Assembly: GCA_910576335.1 (NCBI GenBank) | Contig: CAJTIU010000002.1 | Location: 124,001 to 188,000 of the forward strand | Direction: 5' to 3' | Length of the DNA stretch: 64,000 nucleotides | Source: Lachnospiraceae bacterium | GTDB taxonomy: Bacteria; Bacillota; Clostridia; Lachnospirales; Lachnospiraceae | In this document: piece by piece, positions 34,897 to 43,480 of the stretch | Layout of the letters: each line of letters begins with the position of its first letter | How positions within the stretch are numbered: position 1 is the stretch's first letter | Notes under the pieces: model-generated | The model's input: the letters and a program-made list of their open reading frames with translations, nothing else | The model's database searches: none | What the model was told of the DNA's origin: nothing | Program-made: the position numbers and the translations under genes

Positions 34897-35036
34897 CACA
34901 CAATCCCGGCAAATCCCTTTATCCCCTGCACAGACACAAATCCTCTTTTGCAGTCCGCTAGAGCATGTTTGAAAATTCATTCATGCCACCTGAACTCCTC
35001 CGCCTCCCCACACAGCCCTTCTGCGAAAGCCACGGT

Positions 35037-35234
35037 GAGGAAACCGGGCGGCGGCGGTGCGCGTGCATGCTTTCTCCGGCCTGCGTTTGGAAGGCGTGTT
35101 ACAATCCGTTCATGAAAAGAGACGGTTATCCGGTATCCCGAATAACCGCCTCTTTGAATGTTACGGAGTGTTCACGCCCGGAAAAGCAGAGCGGATAAAG
35201 CATGCACGCACACCGCCGCCCGCCCGGTTTCCTC
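35037..35234. repeat. 198-bp GC-rich foldback element
   Basis: The two halves are near complements along their whole length. GAGGAAACCGGGCGG at 35037 pairs with the complement ending at 35234, GTGCATGCTTT pairs across, and the centre near 35134 is a tight hairpin (CGGTTATCCGG/CCGAATAACCG). It lies between the convergent small membrane protein and the SpoVB-type gene. The rest of the gap (34897-35036, 35235-35260) shows nothing else. It may be a MITE-like element or a very large bidirectional terminator. Confidence 0.8.
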
Positions 35235-35260
35235 GCCCGCTCCCCTTTCACATATACTCA

Positions 35261-36919
35261 TCACCTAAAGAGCCCCGCCTTCCTGCACACTCTTACCAGC
35301 AAGGCCCCTTTCGGCATCTCATACATCTCCTGCTCGCTCACCCCGCCAAGCATGACAAGCGCCATTGCATACACAACGACAGCCACCGGAAGCGCCACCA
35401 GTGTAGCCACCTGTGTACTGCTAAACAGTTCAAACAACAGATGGATTCCCAATGCAATCACCCCCATGATGACCGAGGCAATTGCCGGAATAATAAATGT
35501 CTTCTGCTGCTCCTGCACATAACCGATCTGCATTCTAAGGGAATGGGCATTGAGAATACTCGTAGACCCGGAAAATACAATCCTGCTTAACACAACTGCA
35601 TAGATCCCCCACCGGAACACAACCAGCATTACAAACAGGGAAATCGTGTACAGCACAAGAGAAATCGTTGCATTCTTTACTGGGGCCATCATATTATCAA
35701 GTCCCTGAAGCACCGCATTGGTAACCGTGGACAGACAATAAAATACAACCGACAAAGCCCCTAACTGCAGCATCAGCCCCCCCACCTTATTATCCTGTGT
35801 AAAAAACAAGAGATCAAGAATGGGCTCCGCCAGCACAATAAACCCTGCAGCACAGGGAATAGCAATCATCATATTAAACTTTGTTACTAACTGGATCTTA
35901 TTATGTACCTGTTTTCTGCTCCCGGTCTGGGCAGCAGTTACAATTGCCGGGATCAGGGAAGCACCCAGGGAATATGCGATGGAGATCGGAACATTAATCA
36001 GGGTATCATACTTCCCGTTCAGAATGCCGATCAGGGATGTATACTCTGTCGTCTTATGACCCTGTACAGACATAATCTTTGCAAACATGGCATTATCAAT
36101 CACTCCGCACAGATTATATACTGTAGAGCTTAAAATTACCGGTGCAATGGTAATAAACAGAATCTTGTAGATTCTCCTGAAACTTTCCTTCCTGTGTCCC
36201 CGGTCTCTGCGCATCTTCCGTTTTAGAATCCTCTTATATACCGCATAGACAAACAACAGGAACAGCAGTGCAGACAACGCCCCTATGACCGTTCCGAGGG
36301 TACCGCCCGCCGCCGAGTAGGCTGCGCCGTAGGAATCATTTCCCCGTATCTTCGCCACATCCATACCCACCTGAAACAGCATATATGCCCCGGCGATGCT
36401 GACGCCTGCATTCACAATCTGCTCCAGCACCTGGGAAAATGCAGTCGGAATCATGGAACCATTTCCCTGGAAAAAACCGCGCATGACTCCCAGAATCGCT
36501 ACAACCAGAATACAGGGAGCCAGTACCCTGAGCGCATAAGCGCTGAACTTTACTGACATAATCTGTTCCGCTATAAAACCTGAGCCAAAAAAAATAACGG
36601 CGCCAACAAGACCGCTGACTATAATGGCAAATGTCATCGCACCGCGGAAGACCCTGTGTGAATTTTTATACTCTCCTCTTGCTACTCTTGCTGACACAAG
36701 CTTTGATACAGCCAGGGGGAGACTGTAGGATGTAAGGGTCAGTGCAATCGAATAAATCTGAAATGCAATACCATAATACCCCATTCCTTCATCCCCGATA
36801 ATATTTACAAGCGGAACCCGGTAGACTGCCCCGATCAGCTTCGTGATCACACCGGCTATTGCAAGAATAGAACCCTGTAAAAGAAAACCTTTATCTTTAT
36901 TATTTCTGTTTCCAGCCAT
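35261..36919 (-). CDS. SpoVB/MATE-type polysaccharide flippase
   Basis: 552 aa, about 14 hydrophobic segments, of the putative polysaccharide biosynthesis/SpoVB branch of the MOP exporter superfamily. KGFLLQGSILAIAGVITKLIGAVYRVPLVNIIGDEGMGYYG is the family N-terminus (given here in overview; about residues 10-50). Probably flips lipid-linked wall or cortex precursors; which one cannot be told. The ATG has GGAG about 10 nt upstream. Stands alone between the foldback and ybeY. Confidence 0.85.
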   Translation of the reverse strand: MAGNRNNKDKGFLLQGSILAIAGVITKLIGAVYRVPLVNIIGDEGMGYYGIAFQIYSIALTLTSYSLPLAVSKLVSARVARGEYKNSHRVFRGAMTFAIIVSGLVGAVIFFGSGFIAEQIMSVKFSAYALRVLAPCILVVAILGVMRGFFQGNGSMIPTAFSQVLEQIVNAGVSIAGAYMLFQVGMDVAKIRGNDSYGAAYSAAGGTLGTVIGALSALLFLLFVYAVYKRILKRKMRRDRGHRKESFRRIYKILFITIAPVILSSTVYNLCGVIDNAMFAKIMSVQGHKTTEYTSLIGILNGKYDTLINVPISIAYSLGASLIPAIVTAAQTGSRKQVHNKIQLVTKFNMMIAIPCAAGFIVLAEPILDLLFFTQDNKVGGLMLQLGALSVVFYCLSTVTNAVLQGLDNMMAPVKNATISLVLYTISLFVMLVVFRWGIYAVVLSRIVFSGSTSILNAHSLRMQIGYVQEQQKTFIIPAIASVIMGVIALGIHLLFELFSSTQVATLVALPVAVVVYAMALVMLGGVSEQEMYEMPKGALLVRVCRKAGLFR

Positions 36920-36989
36920 ACGTTATTTACTCCATCTCAAAAACAACCGCTTTCTCAGGCACTGTCATTTATTCCCGTATTCCCGCGAA

Positions 36990-37060
36990 GCAACGAGCCA
37001 TGCAGCCATGCCTGCATGGATATTTGTCTATGTTCACGGCAGATTTATCTGACGCTCTAT
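36990..37060. repeat. Intergenic hairpin CCATGCAG/CTGCATGG and shared motif
   Basis: The 169-bp gap between spoVB-like and ybeY holds CCATGCAG..CTGCATGG arms and, read on the minus strand, ATAAATCTGCCG followed by an ACATA motif also seen near 2310. No promoter is convincing. Confidence 0.35.
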
Positions 37061-37088
37061 AAATTACAGTGTCTTGCGCGATGGTCTT

Positions 37089-37583
37089 TTATCGTAATAT
37101 ATTCAGCTTTTCTAAGATCTGTCTCTGAAGCGTCTCCATGACAGACCTCTCATCTTCCTCCATATGATCATACCCTGATAAGTGTAACATAGAATGTGCA
37201 ATTAAGAAAGCAAATTCTCTCCTGAGCGTATGTCCGAACTCCTCAGCCTGGGAAAGCACCTTCTCCTTGGAAATAACAATATCACCAAGAATCAGCTCTC
37301 CTGTCTCCGGATGAAAACAGTCATTTCGCTCTTCCAGGTGAGAAAAATCTCCAGGTGTCTCATATTCAGTCATCGGAAAGGACAGTACGTCTGTAGCCCG
37401 GTCTATATGCCGGAACTCCCGGTTCATCTCCCGGATCTGTACGTCCTCAGTAAGAAGCAGGTTAACCTCCGCCTCATAGGGACACCCGAGTTCATTCAAT
37501 ACTGCCTCCGCAACCTCTTCCGCCAGCTTCTGACATGCAAATGGAAGTCTGATACTCCCTTCCTCCTCATAGTAAAGCGTCAT
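37089..37583 (-). CDS. ybeY: rRNA maturation endoribonuclease YbeY
   Basis: Metal-dependent single-strand endoribonuclease for 16S 3'-end maturation and ribosome quality control. 164 aa. The zinc motif is HSMLHLSGYDH (about residues 132-142; Ser replaces the usual Gly after the first His). REMNREFRHIDRATDVLSFPM is the conserved core. The ATG overlaps the phoH stop by 4 bp; phoH-ybeY is a universal pair. Confidence 0.95.
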   Translation of the reverse strand: MTLYYEEEGSIRLPFACQKLAEEVAEAVLNELGCPYEAEVNLLLTEDVQIREMNREFRHIDRATDVLSFPMTEYETPGDFSHLEERNDCFHPETGELILGDIVISKEKVLSQAEEFGHTLRREFAFLIAHSMLHLSGYDHMEEDERSVMETLQRQILEKLNILR

Positions 37584-38590
37584 GACCTTCTGCTCCTTTT
37601 ATTCCTGCCGCCTTTTTCCTTCCCACGGCTCTTTGACTTTGTTTCATATTCCTCATATGCCTTTACAATCTTCTGCACAAGCGGATGCCGGACCACATCC
37701 CTGCTTGTCAGGCTGCAGATTGCAATATCCTCAATATTTTTCACCACATTAACTGCTACGTCCAGGCCGGATGTCTGTCCCAGGGCAAGATCCTTCTGTG
37801 TGGCATCCCCGGTAATCACAACCTTTGAGCCAAAACCAATCCTGGTAAGGAACATCTTCATCTGCGCAGGCGTTGTATTCTGCGCCTCATCCAGAATGAT
37901 AAATGCATGATCCAGCGTGCGCCCCCGCATATAAGCAAGAGGGGCCACCTCAATCAGCCCCTTTTCCGAGTTCTTCAAAAAGCTCTCCGCCCCCATAATC
38001 TGGTACAGGGCATCATAAAGCGGCCTCAGATAAGGATCAATCTTGCTCTGCAGGTCTCCTGGAAGAAATCCAAGCTTCTCCCCTGCCTCGATGGCAGGCC
38101 TTGTAAGAATGATCCTCCCCACCTCATTATTTTTAAAGGCCGTAATCGCCATGGCCATGGCAAGATAGGTCTTTCCTGTTCCGGCAGGGCCAAGACCGAA
38201 CACAATCATCTGCTGCCTGATCGCGTCCACATACTTTTTCTGTCCGAAGGTCTTAGGCTTAATTGGCTTTCCCTGAAGCGTATGGCAGATAATATCCCGG
38301 TCAATCTCAAGCACATCCTCGCTGCTGTCCTCCATCACAAGAGAAAGGATATAGTCCACATTCTGCTCCTGTATCGTATTTCCACGAACCGAAAGCTCCA
38401 AAAGCTTTACGAGAACAGTGCGTGCCCGCTCTGTCCTTACAGGATCCCCCACGATCTTTACATTCTCTCCCCTTGCAATCAGAGAGACCTTAAGAGTCCT
38501 TTCAATCTTCTTCGCATATACGTCAAATTGTCCGAAAATATTCGCCTCATGTTCGGCCGGTATCTCAATCACTGTCTCCGCTATTCCCAT
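37580..38590 (-). CDS. phoH: PhoH-family ATPase
   Basis: 336 aa cytoplasmic RNA/nucleotide-dependent ATPase. Walker A GPAGTGKTYLAMAMA (about 136-150), Walker B FIILDEAQNTTPAQMKMFLTR, and sensor VVITGDATQKDL. An N-terminal KH-like region and a basic C-terminal tail. Biochemical role in the cell uncertain, likely RNA metabolism with YbeY. GGAG 9 nt before the ATG. Follows yqfD. Confidence 0.93.
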   Translation of the reverse strand: MGIAETVIEIPAEHEANIFGQFDVYAKKIERTLKVSLIARGENVKIVGDPVRTERARTVLVKLLELSVRGNTIQEQNVDYILSLVMEDSSEDVLEIDRDIICHTLQGKPIKPKTFGQKKYVDAIRQQMIVFGLGPAGTGKTYLAMAMAITAFKNNEVGRIILTRPAIEAGEKLGFLPGDLQSKIDPYLRPLYDALYQIMGAESFLKNSEKGLIEVAPLAYMRGRTLDHAFIILDEAQNTTPAQMKMFLTRIGFGSKVVITGDATQKDLALGQTSGLDVAVNVVKNIEDIAICSLTSRDVVRHPLVQKIVKAYEEYETKSKSRGKEKGGRNKRSRRS

Positions 38591-38594
38591 TCAA

Positions 38595-39908
38595 CTATTC
38601 TCCTGACTGTTCATTTTCCTCCTCCGGCGCTTTCACCTCCGCCGGCTTTGACGGCTTCCTGGTTCCCACCGGCATAATTACAGTTAGAGTCCCTTTTGCC
38701 GTGGCTTCTTTGGACCCTGTGTATATTTTAACATTATTCCCAATAATTTCTACCCCTTTTTCACTTAAATCTTCACAATATCGTGAAAATCTTTCTGTCA
38801 GAATCGTCTGGAGCTCCTTTTTCTTATATTTTTTCTCATCCAGGGTATAGGGGACCACCCTTTTCTCCCCGAAAAAGACAGGCAGGTAGAAATTATCAAA
38901 AAGCTTTACCTGCTTTTCCGATGAATAATGTTCACAATGCTCATAATCATTCTTAAGCCAGCCAAGGCTTAGCCTGAACTCTCCAAGCCTTAGGAAATAT
39001 TCCCGCCTCTCTACATATTCCGGCACTTTCAGCTTGTTCGCAATTCTTTTTTTCTTATCATAAGTAAGGCTCTGTTTATCTTCATAGGTGATCTTTGTCT
39101 TGCCCAGAATATCCGCATCAGATTCCTGGTACTGATAAGAGACGGTCTCACCGGCGTCATTGTTCACGGGAATCTGCCCTGATACAAGGATATCTCCTTT
39201 TTTTATCTTCTCGCCTTCCCTGATCTTTGGAACTCCCCGCCTTGTAATAATGCTTGTTACCGTGCAATTCCGGTCAGCCACAATATCTGTAGGCTGAACC
39301 TTTCTGCCGCTTTCTGTTTCCGCTTTTTTTTCTTCACGCTGGTCCCCGGACTTTTCATCCGCCGGTATCACATCCTGATTTTCCTTTACCTGGATAATCA
39401 GCTTCGTCCCTTCAATGGATGCGGACACCCAGATAATATCGTCATATTCCCTGCGGATATCTTTTACAATCCTTCCGCAATTCACATCTGAAAGCAGCAT
39501 TCCGTTTTTCACAGCCTTTGTTCCAAGGAATTCCAGAAGTGTCTCGTCTGTTCTTGTCAGGTTCCCGCGGATGTCAATACTCCAGACAAACTTTGACAGT
39601 GTATAGATTAAGAGAAAGAAAAGAACCGCTCCTGCAAAAAAAAGCTTTCGCCTGCGGTATCTATATAAGAAAAAGGGAAAACCCTCCCGGCGTATGATCA
39701 CAACCTTTGCCCCTGTCTTGCGTACAATAGGCTTGATCTGCCGGAATCCCCTGATACTGATATTCATCTCGTATGCATTGGCCGCCGGGCTCATGTTCCA
39801 CAGACGGATGCCTCTGTGCCGGCATGCATTGAGAAAGCGTTCCGCCGAATAACCGACAACACGTATACGCAGATACCCCCGGATATACTGAAGAATCTTA
39901 AATATCAC
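38595..39908 (-). CDS. yqfD: Sporulation protein YqfD
   Basis: 437 aa: N-terminal cytoplasmic part, one membrane segment (about 88-108, LFFAGAVLFFLLIYTLSKFV) and an extracytoplasmic domain with FLGTKAVKNGMLLSDVNC. In Bacillus yqfC-yqfD is part of the sigma-E mother-cell regulon. An acidic Lys/Glu insertion lies near residue 185. GTG start with AGGAGG 8 nt upstream. The order yqfC > yqfD > phoH > ybeY is the classic one and supports an endospore-forming ancestry. Confidence 0.92.
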   Translation of the reverse strand: MIFKILQYIRGYLRIRVVGYSAERFLNACRHRGIRLWNMSPAANAYEMNISIRGFRQIKPIVRKTGAKVVIIRREGFPFFLYRYRRRKLFFAGAVLFFLLIYTLSKFVWSIDIRGNLTRTDETLLEFLGTKAVKNGMLLSDVNCGRIVKDIRREYDDIIWVSASIEGTKLIIQVKENQDVIPADEKSGDQREEKKAETESGRKVQPTDIVADRNCTVTSIITRRGVPKIREGEKIKKGDILVSGQIPVNNDAGETVSYQYQESDADILGKTKITYEDKQSLTYDKKKRIANKLKVPEYVERREYFLRLGEFRLSLGWLKNDYEHCEHYSSEKQVKLFDNFYLPVFFGEKRVVPYTLDEKKYKKKELQTILTERFSRYCEDLSEKGVEIIGNNVKIYTGSKEATAKGTLTVIMPVGTRKPSKPAEVKAPEEENEQSGE

Positions 39909-39922
39909 TTGTGCCGCCTCCT

Positions 39923-40222
39923 CTACTGCTGATATTCTATGGCTTCAATCCGTCCGGTAAGCTTCATATCGTCATTCGTATAGTAATCCACACTCAGATT
40001 CTTTCCTGTGATACGGATCTGTCCGGCCTTTGTCTGAACACGGATCAGTGCATCCGTATATTCGATAATTCCGCGGTAATTCTCAATATTAAGCTCCATC
40101 CGCCCAAGAACAGTCACAACAGGCTGCCCCATAACAACGTCCTTCGGCAGTCCGGAGGCCTCCGCTATTTTATTTTTCAGGGATTGCTCTTGAACTCTAT
40201 TTTTCATAACAGCGCCATTCAT
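39923..40222 (-). CDS. yqfC: Sporulation protein YqfC
   Basis: 99 aa, YabP/YqfC family. GQPVVTVLGRMELNIENYRGIIEYTDALIRVQT is the family core (overview of about residues 38-70). Partner of YqfD, 14 bp upstream of it. The ATG at 40222 lacks a strong SD; ATG 40207 is possible. Confidence 0.9.
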   Translation of the reverse strand: MNGAVMKNRVQEQSLKNKIAEASGLPKDVVMGQPVVTVLGRMELNIENYRGIIEYTDALIRVQTKAGQIRITGKNLSVDYYTNDDMKLTGRIEAIEYQQ

Positions 40223-40266
40223 AAGGTTTATAGTAATCTATGAATGACGGACGCAGAATATGACTT

Positions 40267-41919
40267 TCAATTATTAATTAAAGCCCCGGTAATGATTTCT
40301 TCCGGGAATCCCATTGCACCAAGGAGGCGTATGGCATTTCTCGTATCGCTGATCCCAGGATACAGCTTATAATCAAACAGGACATCACCTTCCTCCACCG
40401 ACTCACGGAAATGAAAATTCTCACAGGACTCTTTCATTATTTCTGCAAGTTCCAGGTCATGAGTAGCCACCATCAAAATACAGTTTCTCTGATTCAGATA
40501 TCTCAGAACCGCAGCAGATGCCGCAATCCGTTCTTTTGTATTCGTACCGCGCAGAATCTCATCAATTCCGAAAAATGCCAGTCTGTCCTTTCCGCTCCTG
40601 TCAATCATTCGTTTCAGATAACGGATTTCCCTTATATAATAGCTTTCTCCGGACAACACATCGTCCCTGACAGCCATGGACGTAAGTACAGATACCTTTG
40701 GCATGGACATGGTCTCTGCCGTACAGGTATGGATGCTCTGTCCCAGGATCAGATTCACTGCAACCACCTTAATGAACGTGGATTTTCCTGATGCGTTCGA
40801 TCCGGTTATGATCATGTTTTTTTCCATAAAGACATCATTCGCCACCGCATGCTCAATGAGAGGATGGCAGATTCCCGTACCGCATAGAATTCTGCCTTGA
40901 CGGAATTCAGGAATACAATAGCCTGTAGTTCCAGACAGGCTTTTTCTGAACGAGGCAACGGCAATGCTCATATCCACCTCACCCACAAACCGGTAGACTT
41001 CCCCAAAGCTCTCCTTTTTTTCACACAAAAGCCGCACCGCTCTGTCATAAAGAAGAAAATCCAGCATAAATGCACCCAGGAGATAATCTGACGCCATTGC
41101 AACCGCATCTCCCGAAAGACGTGCCTGCTTTCGCTGGTCAAGAACAAGGACGATACGGGAAAGATTCTTTAAGTCCTTTGTCCTTTCGCCTTCCCTGGAT
41201 ATTTCCTCTGGACAGAGCTTCTGCACAGCCTCCCCAATCTTCACCGTACGGACAATTCCATAAAAAGCTTCTATCTCTACCTCATATTTTGCTTTTGCAA
41301 TGGCATACACGGCAATATTTATCAGGAAATGAATCCCGGCTATGGATGCAATCACCGGATTCGCTGTCAGCAGAGCCGCTGCAGTAAAGACCAGAAGGGA
41401 AGTAAGCAGCATTCTGCAAAGCAGGGCGAAGGGCATCTTCTGAAATTCTAGCTGTTCTATATATTCCGGAATATAATAGTTAACTGACTCCTTTTTCAGT
41501 CCCCATAACAAAACCTGCGTTTCCACACGCTCATCTGGATGGCTGTCAAAATAACCAACCTTGCGTTCCAGTCTGTCAAGAATCCTTTGATCCCCCGAAA
41601 GACGGTGCAGCCACGCAAAAAGAAGCTGCTCCCCTGCACAGGATACGGTTGTGTTCAGACGCCGGAACACAGAATCCATCTCCAGGTCTGACCACGTAAT
41701 CTCATCCACGCGCTCATCCTCTGGAATATTATCCCTGATCAGATTATAATAGATCGCTGTCTCCTTATAATCCGGAAGTTCCATGCCCGTATCCGGCTTC
41801 TGTCCGTATTCTGTCCGCAGCTTCATCCGCAGCTTCTTTTTAAAATTCTTCTTTTCAAGGGAATAAGTAACAAGGACTGCCAGAATAACCAAAACTACAG
41901 CTGTCATACCGAATTCCAT
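40267..41919 (-). CDS. Membrane-anchored MutS-like ATPase
   Basis: 550 aa. N-terminal membrane segment (about 5-18) and a second hydrophobic pair (about 170-215), then a MutS C-terminal core: Walker A TGSNASGKSTF, FFGIDEILRGTNTKERIAAS (Walker B) and VATHDLELAEI. It lacks the mismatch-recognition domain, so it is not a repair MutS. Homologues in Clostridia and Bacteroidetes are called MutS-related, with unknown role. GGTGAG before the ATG. In an operon with the HAD protein and the small membrane protein. Confidence 0.8.
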   Translation of the reverse strand: MEFGMTAVVLVILAVLVTYSLEKKNFKKKLRMKLRTEYGQKPDTGMELPDYKETAIYYNLIRDNIPEDERVDEITWSDLEMDSVFRRLNTTVSCAGEQLLFAWLHRLSGDQRILDRLERKVGYFDSHPDERVETQVLLWGLKKESVNYYIPEYIEQLEFQKMPFALLCRMLLTSLLVFTAAALLTANPVIASIAGIHFLINIAVYAIAKAKYEVEIEAFYGIVRTVKIGEAVQKLCPEEISREGERTKDLKNLSRIVLVLDQRKQARLSGDAVAMASDYLLGAFMLDFLLYDRAVRLLCEKKESFGEVYRFVGEVDMSIAVASFRKSLSGTTGYCIPEFRQGRILCGTGICHPLIEHAVANDVFMEKNMIITGSNASGKSTFIKVVAVNLILGQSIHTCTAETMSMPKVSVLTSMAVRDDVLSGESYYIREIRYLKRMIDRSGKDRLAFFGIDEILRGTNTKERIAASAAVLRYLNQRNCILMVATHDLELAEIMKESCENFHFRESVEEGDVLFDYKLYPGISDTRNAIRLLGAMGFPEEIITGALINN

Positions 41920-41923
41920 GTTC

Positions 41924-42514
41924 TCACCCGATAAGCCCTTTCATTTCCTCAAAATTTCCTCGAAATACCGCTCCCGCTATCCCGGCTTTTTTTGCTCCCT
42001 CCACATTTGCCTCCATATCATCTATAAAAAAACACTCCTCCGGTTTCAGCCCGCAGGTCTTAAGCAGATGCTCATATATACGGATATCCGGCTTAACTAC
42101 ATGTACATCGCAGGACACCACGACCCCGTCAAAATAATCCAATGGAGCGAAGCCTGGAAAATAATCATAAAAGGAAGTACTTGCATTTGACAGTACATAA
42201 ATCCGGTATCCGGCTTCCCTCACATACTCTGTAAATTCCTTTGCCCCTGGAACCGGCTTCATACACATCATCCACTCCAGGGTACAGTTTCTAAGCGCCC
42301 CATGGAGACGCGGCGGGATCCGCCTGCTCACTCCGTCAAAACGCTCTGCATCTGTAATCAGTCCCAGATCGCCTTCTACCCATTCAGGTCCTTCAAAAAG
42401 CTCTTTTCTTATGATTGCCCTGTCCTCCTCGTCCTGGACAAATCTGTTCAGGCAAACATCCGGATTATAGCTGAGAAGTACATTTCCCATATCAAATATT
42501 ATATTCTTAATCAT
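41924..42514 (-). CDS. HAD-family hydrolase
   Basis: 196 aa phosphatase-like HAD protein. Motif I here is FDMGNVLL, with Met in place of the usual second variable residue and Asn where the acid/base Asp normally lies. Motif II is VLSNAS, motif III K near HVVKPDIRIYEHL, and motif IV FIDDMEANVEGA. GNV-type HADs include YihX-like glucose-1-phosphatases. Substrate unknown. AAGGATGAG before the ATG; 4 bp before the MutS-like gene. Confidence 0.85.
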   Translation of the reverse strand: MIKNIIFDMGNVLLSYNPDVCLNRFVQDEEDRAIIRKELFEGPEWVEGDLGLITDAERFDGVSRRIPPRLHGALRNCTLEWMMCMKPVPGAKEFTEYVREAGYRIYVLSNASTSFYDYFPGFAPLDYFDGVVVSCDVHVVKPDIRIYEHLLKTCGLKPEECFFIDDMEANVEGAKKAGIAGAVFRGNFEEMKGLIG

Positions 42515-42547
42515 AGCCGTATTCTCATCCTTCCTTACAGGCTGCAG

Positions 42548-42874
42548 TTATTTGTCAGGTTCCGTTATAAACCTTTCCTCAATCTTACTCTGCCACCATA
42601 CAGTACCGCCTATGCCTACGACACAGAATATTGCAAAGAAAAAGACAGCGAATGCCGGGTTCCACGCGATCAGAATCCCACCGGCGAATAATACACCGGA
42701 AAAGGCGCACCACATCTTTCCTACTTCCTTATTATAAGCAGGTATATCTGAGACCATGTCCTCCGTAAGCCTGGAAACGAAAGAAAGCCGCATAGGTTCT
42801 TTTTTATTCATTGCATAGATTCCGACAACCAGGTATACAATTGCTGCTCCCCACATAATCATCAAGTATTTCAT
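42548..42874 (-). CDS. Small membrane protein, DUF3784-like
   Basis: 108 aa, three hydrophobic segments (about 5-20, 57-72, 74-90). AYNKEVGKMWCAFSGVLFAGG resembles DUF3784 proteins but I am not sure of the family. GGGAGAGG before the ATG. First gene of a probable operon with the HAD and MutS-like genes, promoter at 42972-43000. Confidence 0.6.
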   Translation of the reverse strand: MKYLMIMWGAAIVYLVVGIYAMNKKEPMRLSFVSRLTEDMVSDIPAYNKEVGKMWCAFSGVLFAGGILIAWNPAFAVFFFAIFCVVGIGGTVWWQSKIEERFITEPDK

Positions 42875-42971
42875 ACAATCCTCTCCCTTCTTTCCTGCAT
42901 TCCATGATGCCAGGAATTGCTCCGCATTTCATCCATGACCTTTACCCTGGCATCACTCTGTTCTTTTACTC

Positions 42972-43000
42972 AGTATATAACTTCTTACATCAGAATTCAA
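42972..43000 (-). promoter_or_regulatory. Likely promoter of the DUF3784-like > HAD > MutS-like operon
   Basis: On the minus strand TTGAAT (43000-42995), 17 bp, TATACT (42977-42972). The leader of about 90 nt contains TGCCAGG/CCTGGCA arms that could fold before the first gene. Confidence 0.6.
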
Positions 43001-43042
43001 GCCGGAAAGCAAACATGTTGAAAGTTCTTACGCACCCTGAAT

Positions 43043-43080
43043 CGTTATTATGAGCAGTTTCCAGTCCACTCATAGTAACG
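43043..43080. repeat. CGTTATTATGAG/CTCATAGTAACG inverted repeat
   Basis: 12-bp arms with one mismatch. Same family as 406-440. Lies 43 bp upstream of the promoter at 42972. Confidence 0.55.
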
Positions 43081-43204
43081 TGGTTTTAATTAATACCACC
43101 ACATTATATTGTGTGTTTATTTTTCAATTTATCAATATCTATAATATACAATGAATCTGCACCCATATCATCTTCTCTGCTTTGGGATATATATATTTTT
43201 TGTT

Positions 43205-43254
43205 CATCCCTCCTGTTAAGTGGTTCTAAAAAGAACCACTTAACAGGAGGGATG
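43205..43254. repeat. Perfect 23-bp hairpin with A4 loop
   Basis: CATCCCTCCTGTTAAGTGG.. (43205-43227), AAAA, and the exact complement (43232-43254). Minus-strand short frames end or begin inside it (see 43226-43336). Perfect arms of this length suggest recent origin or strong selection. Confidence 0.8.
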
Positions 43255-43336
43255 CCAGATTACAGGCTGCACTGCTAAAATACTCAACAAGTTCATAGTC
43301 ATTTTCATAATACTCTTTTATAAAATTAACAGTCAT
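43226..43336 (-). pseudogene. Short open frame / gene remnant interrupted at the hairpin
   Basis: Minus-strand ATG 43336 (AAGG 8 nt upstream; open to a TTG at 43381) encodes 36 aa, MTVNFIKEYYENDYELVEYF.., and stops in the hairpin loop. A second frame offset by two bases is open from just upstream of the hairpin to about 43098 (..REDDMGADSLYIIDIDKL). Together they look like a decayed gene. No family recognised. Confidence 0.3.
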
Positions 43337-43414
43337 CTCCTCTACCTTACTTTTTACCTCTGCAAATTGTAATGGACGCAAATCACATTACAAGACTTGT
43401 ATTTTGATATGATA

Positions 43415-43461
43415 AAGATAGAGAGGGAACAAAAGCCCCGGCAATGTTCCCTCTCTATCTT
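43415..43461 (-). terminator. Hairpin terminator of lepB
   Basis: AAGATAGAGAGGGAACA (43415-43431) and its exact complement (43445-43461) form a 17-bp stem 20 bp after the lepB stop. On the minus strand it is followed by TTTATCAT, a modest U-tract. Confidence 0.6.
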
Positions 43462-43480
43462 ATATCTGATCTCTTTTCAC

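Noticed and set aside
35057-35590. Plus-strand frames across the foldback element
   Set aside because: They owe their openness to GC-rich inverted repeats and run antisense into the flippase gene; no SD.
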